Shown here in pieces: positions 32,724 through 39,261 of a stretch of DNA of 39,261 nt. Below the pieces are notes generated by a model. It was not told the origin of the DNA and ran no database searches. It saw only the letters and a list, made by a program, of their open reading frames with translations. The DNA comes from Bordetella parapertussis (lineage in GTDB: Bacteria > Pseudomonadota > Gammaproteobacteria > Burkholderiales > Burkholderiaceae_C). Location of the stretch: NCBI GenBank assembly GCA_945878355.1, contig CAMCTC010000039.1, forward strand, positions 1-39,261, written 5' to 3'. The translations under genes and the position numbers were made by a program. Position 1 is the stretch's first letter. The number at the start of each line of letters is the position of its first letter.

Positions 32724-33905
32724 ATGATCGCCCGTCGCGCTTCAGCCACTCTGGCAACGCTTGCCCGGGGCTACCCTGTTGTGGCGATCACAGGCCCGAG
32801 GCAGTCAGGCAAGACAACACTGGCGAAGGCCCAGTTCCCAGACAAGCCCTACGTCTCACTGGAAGACCCGGACACGCGGGCCTACGTCGACGAAGACCCC
32901 CGCGGCTTTCTGGGACGCTACGCCAACGGCGCCGTGATCGACGAAGTCCAACGTTGCCCGGCCTTGTTTTCTTACCTGCAGACGCAGGTGGATCACGACG
33001 GCCGAATGGGTCAGTTCGTGTTGACGGGCTCGCAGCAATTCGGGCTTCTGTCCCACATCACGCAGACTCTCGCGGGTCGGGTCGGTCTGGTCCAGTTACT
33101 GCCTTTTTCACTGCGCGAGTTGCAAGACGCAGCCGCGCCGATCGGCAGCATCGACGAATTGTTGTGGCGCGGGCTGTACCCGCCGATTCACGACCGAGGG
33201 CTGGCGCCCGAGCAGTGGTTCGCCAACTACGTGATGACCTATCTGGAACGAGACCTTCGCCAGATCATCGAACTGCGCAAGCTGAGCCTTTTTCAGCGCT
33301 TCCTGAAGTTGTGTGCAGCCCGCTGCGGCCAGTTGCTCAACATGTCCAGCCTGGCCAATGACTGCGGCGTGACGCACAAGACCATAGGCGCCTGGCTTTC
33401 AGTCCTGGAAGCCAGCTATGTCGTCTTCATGCTCCAGCCGCATCATCAAAACTTTGGCAAGCGGCTGGTCAAGACCCCAAAGCTGTATTTTCACGACACC
33501 GGACTTGCCGCTCACTTGATGGGGATCCGCGATGCAGCGCATCTGTCGATCCACGCCGCCCGGGGCGCATTGTTCGAAAATTTCGTCATCAGTGAGCTGC
33601 AAAAAAATCGCTTCAACCAGGGTCTGGCATCCAATCTGTACTTCTGGCGAAACAACACCGGCGAAGAGGTCGATGTGTTGATCGAGCTGGGTGAGACGCT
33701 GATGCCTGTGGAGATCAAGTCGGGACAGACCTTCAATCCGGATTTCCTGACCGGGTTGCACAAATGGGCACGCTATGCCGGGCCGGTGGCGCAGCCGGCA
33801 CACCTGGTCTACGGTGGCGCCGGCAACATGAACCGCAGCGGTGTGTCCGTGCATTCGTGGCGTGAGCTTCAGCCGCTGCTGGACGAGATCCACAGCGCAG
33901 TTTGA
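32724..33905 (+). CDS. AAA+ ATPase with DUF4143 domain
   Basis: A 393-residue ATPase_14/DUF4143 protein. Walker A VVAITGPRQSGKTTLAK (Lys30), Walker B GAVIDEVQRCPALFSYL, sensor 1 FVLTGSQQF, then a winged-helix part (LLNMSSLANDCGVTHKTIGA, WLSVLEASYVVFML) and a C-terminal DUF4143 segment with a PD-(D/E)XK-like array: GEEVDVLIELG followed by LMPVEIKSGQ. The family is widespread, often horizontally transferred and of unknown role; stress or phage-related functions have been suggested. It has its own palindromic promoter and no functional tie to its CoA-metabolism neighbours, so it is probably a separate acquisition. The DNA here is also slightly less GC-rich. Confidence 0.88.
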   Translation: MIARRASATLATLARGYPVVAITGPRQSGKTTLAKAQFPDKPYVSLEDPDTRAYVDEDPRGFLGRYANGAVIDEVQRCPALFSYLQTQVDHDGRMGQFVLTGSQQFGLLSHITQTLAGRVGLVQLLPFSLRELQDAAAPIGSIDELLWRGLYPPIHDRGLAPEQWFANYVMTYLERDLRQIIELRKLSLFQRFLKLCAARCGQLLNMSSLANDCGVTHKTIGAWLSVLEASYVVFMLQPHHQNFGKRLVKTPKLYFHDTGLAAHLMGIRDAAHLSIHAARGALFENFVISELQKNRFNQGLASNLYFWRNNTGEEVDVLIELGETLMPVEIKSGQTFNPDFLTGLHKWARYAGPVAQPAHLVYGGAGNMNRSGVSVHSWRELQPLLDEIHSAV

Positions 33906-33950
33906 GCCAACCTGCAAACGTCGCCGCCACCGTGCGACCCGGCAAGAGGA

Positions 33951-34679
33951 TCAGCCCGGCCGCTTCGCCAGCAGTCTGAGTGCCGCCTTGAAGTAGTCGC
34001 CATGGGGCTTGTCTCCGTCGGCGCCCAGCGCGGCGATGTTGACCGACAGCAGAATCCGCGCCCGCAGCGCGGCGTCCTTCGCGCCAAAGCCCAGGTCGCG
34101 AAAAGCCTGCTCCAGGAAAACCAGCACCAGCGCTTCGGCGCGACGCAGGTTGATCTCGGCGCGAGCGTCCATCGTGGCCCAGACGCGCATTGCCTGGTCG
34201 AGACGGAAAGTGTCTCGCTGCAAGCTGACCGTGCCGAGCCGGCGTATCCGCGCCACTGGCCCGAGCTTGCCGGCGCTGGCGATGTCAAGCTCGAAACGAA
34301 CCCGCTCGACGCTGTAGTGGTCAGCGAGATCGCCCAGGTATTGCTCGAAGCTCGTGAAGTGATGGTAAAAGCTGCCGATCGACACGCCCAGGCGCGCCGT
34401 CAAGGCCGCGAGCTTCACGCCGGTGATGCCCGACTCGCGCAGGATGGCCGCGCCCGCATCGATCCAGTCGGTGCGACCCAGCCTGTCCTTGCCGCTGTCG
34501 CCAACCGCCCCGCGCCGGCGCGGGGCTGGCGCGTCGGCCGGATCGCCAACAGAGCCAGAGACGGCCGCCGGAGAAGTCGAAGCAAGCTTTGCGGCAAGCT
34601 TCGCATCCAGCTTAGCGGGGAGGGTTGCGCTGCGGGTGGCCGCTTTAGTGGCGGCGCGTTGTCGTACGGCGGATGGCAT
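33951..34679 (-). CDS. TetR-family regulator with long N-terminal extension
   Basis: A 242-residue regulator. The first ~70 residues are a low-complexity Ala/Lys/Pro-rich extension (AKLDAKLAAKLAS; PADAPAPRRRG). The HTH follows: AAILRESGITGVKLAALTAR, LGVSIGSFYHHFTSFEQYL. The C-terminal ligand-binding part is helical with TVSLQRDTFRLDQAMRVWAT. The extension is not typical; an internal start after it has no ATG, so the frame start at 34679 is kept. It is divergent from the FMN reductase/ligase/oxygenase/dehydrogenase operon with a 16-bp palindrome between, so it most likely represses that operon and itself, released by an acyl-CoA or acid (inference). Confidence 0.85.
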   Translation of the reverse strand: MPSAVRQRAATKAATRSATLPAKLDAKLAAKLASTSPAAVSGSVGDPADAPAPRRRGAVGDSGKDRLGRTDWIDAGAAILRESGITGVKLAALTARLGVSIGSFYHHFTSFEQYLGDLADHYSVERVRFELDIASAGKLGPVARIRRLGTVSLQRDTFRLDQAMRVWATMDARAEINLRRAEALVLVFLEQAFRDLGFGAKDAALRARILLSVNIAALGADGDKPHGDYFKAALRLLAKRPG

Positions 34680-34719
34680 GGATATATTTCAGGGAATCAG
34701 CTGTTGCTGATCAACATAA

Positions 34720-34735
34720 CATAGCTTATGCTATG
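34720..34735. promoter_or_regulatory. TetR operator palindrome
   Basis: CATAGC and GCTATG are perfect 6-bp arms around TTAT, midway in the 120-base divergent region between the TetR gene and the FMN reductase gene. It overlaps an AT-rich stretch suited to the promoters. Size and place are typical of a TetR-family operator. Confidence 0.65.
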
Positions 34736-34799
34736 CGCGAATCGTGGCGAAATCGAAAGATCAGCCTATGAAACAACAGTCTAACCCCGCCTGGGATCG

Positions 34800-35396
34800 A
34801 TGAAACTCGACATGAAGACCAACGCACGCATCGTGGGCATAGGCGGCACAGCGCGCCAGGACTCGACCACCGAAAAGGCGCTGCGCGCCGCACTGGACGC
34901 CGCGCAGCGCTTGGGCGCGCAGACCGAACTCTTCAGCGCCGACGAACTCGACCTGCCGATGTACGGCAGTGCAGCGCTGACCCCTAGAGCGAACGCGTTG
35001 ATCGACGCGATACGCCGCAGCGACGGCATCCTGATCGCGTCACCGAGCTACCACGGCTCGATCTCGGGCCAGGTCAAGAACGCGCTCGACTATGTCGAGG
35101 AGCTCAGCCGCGACGCGCGTCCCTATTTCGAAGGCCGTGCGGTGGGCTGCATCGTCTGCGCCTACGGCGCGCAGTCGATCGGCACCGCGATCATCGCGAT
35201 GCGGTCGGTCGTGCACGCGCTGCGCGGCTGGCCCACGCCGCTGGCCGCCGGTATCAGCGCCGTCGGACTGAGCTTTGGTGCCGATGGCCGATGCACCGAA
35301 CCCAGCGTGCAGCAGCAACTCGAAGCCGTGGTCGGTCAAGTTTGGGGCTTCAATCAAATGCGATCACACATGGCCAGCAGCGGCCAGACAGCCTAG
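34800..35396 (+). CDS. NADPH-dependent FMN reductase-like flavoprotein
   Basis: A 198-residue flavodoxin-fold protein: RIVGIGGTARQDSTTEKALR holds the phosphate-binding loop, and ILIASPSYHGSISGQVKNAL with DYVEEL is the signature of the NADPH-dependent FMN reductase family. It reduces FMN (or FAD) with NAD(P)H and can supply reduced flavin to a monooxygenase. ATG 34800 is used; ATG 34812 is also possible and neither has a strong SD. It lies 8 bases before the acyl-CoA ligase and in one operon with an HpaB-family flavoenzyme two genes on, which fits a two-component oxygenase. Confidence 0.85.
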   Translation: MKLDMKTNARIVGIGGTARQDSTTEKALRAALDAAQRLGAQTELFSADELDLPMYGSAALTPRANALIDAIRRSDGILIASPSYHGSISGQVKNALDYVEELSRDARPYFEGRAVGCIVCAYGAQSIGTAIIAMRSVVHALRGWPTPLAAGISAVGLSFGADGRCTEPSVQQQLEAVVGQVWGFNQMRSHMASSGQTA

Positions 35397-35404
35397 GCCA
35401 ACCC

Positions 35405-37027
35405 ATGCTGAAGACCGCACACAAGCCCGTGGCGAACGCCGCCGCGGCGACCGAACACAAAGGCCGCGAGCTCAGCTTTACCCAATCGCTGCGGCGCGCC
35501 TGCCAGACCGTCGCCGACAAGGTGGCGGTGGTCGACGGCGAACGCAGTTTCAGCTGGCGCGAACTCGGCGACCGCAGCGCACGTCTCGCCGGCGCGATGC
35601 AAGGCCTGGGCATGGCGCCCGGCGACCGGGTCGCGATACTGGCCAACAACTGCCACCAGTACGCCGAGTATTACTACGGCGTGCCCTGGGGCGGCGGCGT
35701 CTTCGTGCCGTTGAACTATCGGCTCGCTGCCGCCGAGCTCACGGCGATCCTGGTCGACGCCGATGTGCGGATCCTGCTGGTCGACGACGCGAACCTCGCG
35801 CTGTCACAAGACATGCTCGCGGCTTCGCCGGTGCAGCATGTCGTGCACATCGGCCACCGGGACAGCCCGCCAGGCATGCTGCGCTACGAGGACTTGCTGG
35901 CGGGTGCCGCTGCAGTCGAAGACTTCGGCGGCAGCGGCGACGATGTGGTCTGCCTGTTCTACACCAGTGGCAGCACCGGCAAGCCCAAGGGTGTGATGCA
36001 CACCCACACCAACCTGATGGCCAGCGCGCTGACTTTTGCAGCGCAGATCGGGCTCAACGACAACACGGTGGCGATGATCTCGGCACCGATGTTCCACGTC
36101 GGTGCGGCGGGGCTTTGCATCCCGGCGCTGGTCTCGCTGGGCAGCGTGGTGATGCTGCCACGCTTCGATGGCCTCGAGGCGCTGCGAACCATCGAGCGCT
36201 ACCGCGTGACCGTGACGAGTTGCGTGCCGACGATGCTGCGCATGATGATCGACCAACCCGCTGCCGGCGAACTCGACCTGTCCAGCATGGAAGCCTTTCT
36301 CTACGGCGCCTCGCCGATGCCCGAGTCGCTGGTGGTCGAAGCGCAGAAATACTTCCCCAAGACACGCTTCGTGCCCTGCTACGGCATGACCGAATCGACC
36401 GCCAGCGTGACCTCGCTGCCATCGTTCTACACCCGGCCCGAGAACTGGCACCTCGGCAAAGCCAATTCGATAGGCCGGGCGCTGATCGGCTGCGAGCTGG
36501 CCATCGTCGACGCCCAAGACCGCTTTCTGCCGGCCGGAGAGAACGGCGAGATCGTCGTTCGCGGGCCGCTGGTGATGAAAGGCTACTGGAACCAGCCCGA
36601 GCTGACCGCGCAGACGCTGCGCAATGGCTGGCTGCACACCGGCGACCTCGGCTACATGGACGAGATCGGCATCTTCCACATCGTCGACCGCCTCAAGGAC
36701 ATGATCATCTCGGGCGGCGAGAACGTCTATTCGGCCGAGGTCGAGGCCGCGCTCTATGCCTACCCGGGCGTGGCCCAATGCGCAGTGATCGGCATACCGC
36801 ACGAGAAATACGGCGAATCGGTGCATGCCGTGCTGTCGCCGTCCAACGGCGTCTTGCTCGACCCGGCAGCATTGCTCGCCCATTGCCACAGCCGAATCGC
36901 AGGCTACAAATGCCCGCGCTCATTCGACATCTGGCAGACATCGCTGCCGCTATCGGGCGCTAACAAGATCAACAAGCCGGCGCTGCGTGCGCCGTATTGG
37001 GAAGGCCGGGCCAGCCGGCTCATCTGA
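35405..37027 (+). CDS. Acyl-CoA synthetase (AMP-forming ligase)
   Basis: A 540-residue ANL-superfamily enzyme that activates a carboxylic acid to its CoA thioester through an acyl-adenylate. Core motifs: FYTSGSTGKPKGVMHTH (P-loop), PCYGMTESTAS (A5), GWLHTGDLGYMDE (A7), IVDRLKDMIISGGENVYSAE (hinge) and ANKINKPALR with the C-terminal catalytic Lys. All are intact. The ATG at 35405 is chosen because family similarity begins nearby and the upstream in-frame start lies inside the FMN reductase gene. Chain-length preference cannot be told. Position in the operon suggests it primes the substrate that the oxygenase and acyl-CoA dehydrogenase then act on. Confidence 0.93.
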   Translation: MLKTAHKPVANAAAATEHKGRELSFTQSLRRACQTVADKVAVVDGERSFSWRELGDRSARLAGAMQGLGMAPGDRVAILANNCHQYAEYYYGVPWGGGVFVPLNYRLAAAELTAILVDADVRILLVDDANLALSQDMLAASPVQHVVHIGHRDSPPGMLRYEDLLAGAAAVEDFGGSGDDVVCLFYTSGSTGKPKGVMHTHTNLMASALTFAAQIGLNDNTVAMISAPMFHVGAAGLCIPALVSLGSVVMLPRFDGLEALRTIERYRVTVTSCVPTMLRMMIDQPAAGELDLSSMEAFLYGASPMPESLVVEAQKYFPKTRFVPCYGMTESTASVTSLPSFYTRPENWHLGKANSIGRALIGCELAIVDAQDRFLPAGENGEIVVRGPLVMKGYWNQPELTAQTLRNGWLHTGDLGYMDEIGIFHIVDRLKDMIISGGENVYSAEVEAALYAYPGVAQCAVIGIPHEKYGESVHAVLSPSNGVLLDPAALLAHCHSRIAGYKCPRSFDIWQTSLPLSGANKINKPALRAPYWEGRASRLI

Positions 37028-37068
37028 GGTGCCAAAGGCGCCTTCACTGCACTGAAACAGGAGCCAAC

Positions 37069-38490
37069 ATGGCACTCATGACCCCCGCACAATACGTCGA
37101 GAGCCTGCGCGACGGCCGCGTGACTTTCTGGGACGGCGAACGCATCGACGACATCACCACCCATCCGCGATTCCAACTGCCGATCAAGATCGTCGCCGAG
37201 GACTATGTCTACGACGAGTCCGAATACGGCAAGCTGCGCCGCTACGAGGCCGAAGACGGTCAACAGGCGCACCGCATCTACCAGATTCCGCGCAGCGAAG
37301 AGGACCTCGCCGTTCGCGTCGAGCTGATGCAGCACACCTCCATCGGCACGCTGGTCACCGGCGTCTACATGGCTTTGATGAGCGTGAAAGACGACGTCGC
37401 CAAGGTCAACCCGCAGTACGCGGCCAACATCGAGCGCATGTACAACCACTGCCGCGACAACGACCTGCGCGCTGCCGAGGTGATCACCGACCCCAAGGGC
37501 GACCGCAAGCGCCGCGCCCACCAGCAAGACGACCCCGACCTGTATGTGCGCATCGTCGAGCGCCGCGCCGATGGCATCGTGGTGCGCGGCGCCAAGCTGC
37601 ACATCACCGCCGCGTCGCTGGTGCACGAACTGGTCGTGATGCCGACCAAGGGCATGATCGCCGAGGAGGCCGACTACGCGGTGTCGTTCTCGATTCCCGT
37701 CAACACCCCCGGCGTCAAGATCATCAACCGCAGTGTGGCCGCTGCCGAGCTCAACCCCTTCGACTTTCCGGCCAGCTCGCACCACAGCATGCCCGAGGGC
37801 TTCGTCATCTTCGACGATGTGTTCGTGCCCTGGGACCGCGTGTTCCTGGCCGGCGAAACCCAGCTCGCCAGCCGCTTGGCGCAGTCGCTCGGGCTGTGGG
37901 AGCGCACCGGCGGCATGGTCGAGGCGGTGCGCATCTCCGAGCTCTTTGTCGGTCTCGCGCAACTCGTCAACGAGATGCAGGGCAAGGACCAGGACCCGAT
38001 CGCGCAGAACTCGGTCGCCGAGTTGATCGCCTACGCCGAAATGCTGCGCATGTCGCTCGACTACTCGTGCCGCCATTACGAGAGCACGGCCTCGGGCATG
38101 GTCTACCCGAACACGCTGGGCATCAACACCGCGAAGTACTACTACGCTGTCAACTACCACCAGACGGTGCGCTACCTGCACGACCTGGCGGGCGGCCTGG
38201 TGCTGACGCTGCCGCTGGAGTCCGACCTGCGCAACGAGGACTCGGGCAAATACATCCGCAAATACCTCCACACCAAGCCCGGCGTGAACGTCGAGACGCG
38301 GATGCGCGTCTACAACATGATCCGCGACCTGACGGCCGATGCCTATGGCGGCTGGCAGTTCGTGGTCGCGCTGCAAGCGGGTGGCGGCCTGCCGGCGCAG
38401 CGGCTGATGATGCGGCGCTCGTACAACATGGACCAGGCCAAACAGCGCGCGCTGATCGCGTCCGGCGCCGAGTTGCCGACCAAGTCCTGA
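37069..38490 (+). CDS. HpaB / 4-hydroxybutyryl-CoA dehydratase-family flavoprotein without Fe-S ligands
   Basis: A 473-residue member of the 4-hydroxyphenylacetate 3-hydroxylase family. Landmarks: TPAQYVESLRDGRVTFWDGE, TDPKGDRKRRAHQQDDPDLY, GIVVRGAKLHITAASLVHEL, VMPTKGMIAEEADYAVSFSI, VIFDDVFVPWDRVFLAGET and YLHDLAGGLVLTLPLESDLR. In 4-hydroxybutyryl-CoA dehydratase two Cys early, a His and a late Cys hold a [4Fe-4S] cluster; the matching positions here (QHTSIGTLVTGVYMA and LGLWERTGGMVEAV) have none. A reduced-flavin monooxygenase or a flavin-only isomerase/dehydratase is therefore more likely. AGGAG lies 6 bases before ATG 37069. The FMN reductase of the same operon could feed it. Confidence 0.88.
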   Translation: MALMTPAQYVESLRDGRVTFWDGERIDDITTHPRFQLPIKIVAEDYVYDESEYGKLRRYEAEDGQQAHRIYQIPRSEEDLAVRVELMQHTSIGTLVTGVYMALMSVKDDVAKVNPQYAANIERMYNHCRDNDLRAAEVITDPKGDRKRRAHQQDDPDLYVRIVERRADGIVVRGAKLHITAASLVHELVVMPTKGMIAEEADYAVSFSIPVNTPGVKIINRSVAAAELNPFDFPASSHHSMPEGFVIFDDVFVPWDRVFLAGETQLASRLAQSLGLWERTGGMVEAVRISELFVGLAQLVNEMQGKDQDPIAQNSVAELIAYAEMLRMSLDYSCRHYESTASGMVYPNTLGINTAKYYYAVNYHQTVRYLHDLAGGLVLTLPLESDLRNEDSGKYIRKYLHTKPGVNVETRMRVYNMIRDLTADAYGGWQFVVALQAGGGLPAQRLMMRRSYNMDQAKQRALIASGAELPTKS

Positions 38491-38518
38491 CAGCCCCCTC
38501 GCACAGAAGGTCCAGCCC

Positions 38519-39261
38519 ATGCCGTCCCAAAGCCCCGACAGCGACGCCGAATTCGCCTTGCAAGTGAGGGCTTACCTGCGCGACAAGTTGCCCGCAGACA
38601 TGGCCAAGCGCGGCCTCACCGATGTGCACCCAACGCGCGAAGACCAGCTCGGCATCACAGCGCTGCTGGCCGGCGCGGGCTGGTCGGTGCCGAATTGGCC
38701 GGTCGAACACGGCGGCCCGGGTTGGTCGGCACAGCGCCGCATGCTGTTCGAAGAGGAGTTGATGCTCGCGGGCGCGCCGCCGAACAACATCCAAGGCGTG
38801 TCGCTGGTCGGACCGGTCGTCTACACCTTCGGCACCGAGGCCCAAAAAGCGCGCTACCTGGCCCCGATCCGCGAAGGCCGGGAGTTCTGGGCTCAAGGGT
38901 TTTCCGAACCCGGATCGGGCTCGGACCTGGCGTCGCTGCGAACCCGTGCCGTGCTCGACGGCGACGGGCCTGACGCGGTCTATGTCGTCAACGGCCAGAA
39001 GATCTGGACCTCGGACGCCTTCATGGCTGACATGCTGTTCACGCTGGTGCGCACCGATCCCTTGGTCAAGGCACAGCGCGGCATCTCCTTCCTGCTGATC
39101 GCGCTGAACTCGCCCGGCGTCACGGTGCGCCCGATCCAGTCCATCGACGAAGGCGAAAGCCTGTGCGAGGTATTTTTCGACGATGTCCGCGTGCCGGTGG
39201 CCAACCTGATCGGCGAGGAAGGGCGGGGCTGGGACTACGCCAAGTTCCTGCTCGGCACCGA
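38519..39261 (+). CDS. Acyl-CoA dehydrogenase, 3'-truncated by window end
   Basis: The first 247 residues of an FAD-linked acyl-CoA dehydrogenase, open at the window edge. It shows the N-terminal helical domain (AEFALQVRAYLRDKLPADMA), GAGWSVPNWPVEHGGPGWSA, the flavin/substrate block FWAQGFSEPGSGSDLASLRT and the beta domain VNGQKIWTSDAFMADMLFTL, CEVFFDDVRVPVANLIGEEG. The catalytic Glu would lie beyond the window. The ATG at 38519 has GAAGG about 8 bases upstream and follows the HpaB-family gene by 28 bases. It resembles the large, substrate-specific ACADs of steroid or terpenoid degradation more than short-chain beta-oxidation ones, but this is by impression only. Confidence 0.92.
   Translation, partial: MPSQSPDSDAEFALQVRAYLRDKLPADMAKRGLTDVHPTREDQLGITALLAGAGWSVPNWPVEHGGPGWSAQRRMLFEEELMLAGAPPNNIQGVSLVGPVVYTFGTEAQKARYLAPIREGREFWAQGFSEPGSGSDLASLRTRAVLDGDGPDAVYVVNGQKIWTSDAFMADMLFTLVRTDPLVKAQRGISFLLIALNSPGVTVRPIQSIDEGESLCEVFFDDVRVPVANLIGEEGRGWDYAKFLLGT

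Noticed and set aside
37069..38490. Annotation as 4-hydroxybutyryl-CoA dehydratase
   Set aside because: The regions that hold the Fe-S cluster ligands in that enzyme contain no Cys or His here; only the wider family assignment is supported.
36904..38520. A 538-codon open frame antisense to the HpaB-family gene
   Set aside because: Low-complexity His/Val/Asp-rich translation; shadow of a gene with clear family motifs and RBS.

Overview
The window is GC-rich and reads as a chromosome segment of a Burkholderiales-type betaproteobacterium. The reasons are a Bug/TctC-family solute-binding gene, prophage genes of types common in that order, strong GC bias at third codon positions, and a large set of acyl-CoA catabolism genes. 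This is inference from gene content; no rRNA, tRNA or other taxonomic marker is present.

1-9.5 kb is an integrated mobile element, a phage satellite or degraded prophage. It holds the end of a serine recombinase, a broken small membrane protein gene, an acidic hypothetical protein with a probable frameshift, an HGGxSTG protein, a truncated SNF2-type phage helicase, a VRR-NUC nuclease, an 825-residue primase-polymerase/SF3-like helicase, small accessory genes (one frameshifted), a wHTH/AlpA-like protein, a hypothetical protein and a tyrosine integrase. Two clusters of short repeats look like iterons: a 9-bp family at 3642-3858 beside the primase and a TTGGCGGT family at 7325-7414. The integrase lies against the C-terminal half of a Bug gene, so the element appears to have inserted into that gene.

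10.0-12.6 kb is a patchwork accessory island. Its best explanation is a short array of integron gene cassettes without an integrase gene in view (a CALIN): a VOC protein, an Xre-type antitoxin, yefM-yoeB and hicB with a dead hicA, separated by attC-like imperfect palindromes. Debris of a phage tail-assembly gene and of a possible amidohydrolase flanks it.

12.8-39.3 kb is a large acyl-CoA catabolic region. On the minus strand are a thiolase, a regulator with two TetR units in one chain, an enoyl-CoA hydratase/3-hydroxyacyl-CoA dehydrogenase and an EamA transporter. Divergent from these are a single-chain biotin-dependent acyl-CoA carboxylase, a GMC dehydrogenase with a probable gluconate-dehydrogenase-type small subunit, and a double CoA-transferase. 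A lipoprotein GH10 xylanase with a dockerin-like segment follows and looks out of place. Then come a second CoA-transferase, an SDR epimerase/reductase with a small upstream ORF, a class II aldolase-family protein, and a DUF4143 AAA+ ATPase. The last group is a TetR regulator divergent from an FMN reductase, an acyl-CoA synthetase, an HpaB/4-hydroxybutyryl-CoA-dehydratase-family flavoprotein and an acyl-CoA dehydrogenase that runs off the window. Together these can activate an acid to its CoA ester (ligase or CoA-transferases), oxidise it (GMC, flavin oxygenase plus FMN reductase, ACAD), carboxylate it, and cleave it by beta-oxidation. The substrate cannot be read from the sequence; a branched, cyclic or terpenoid-like acid is a guess.
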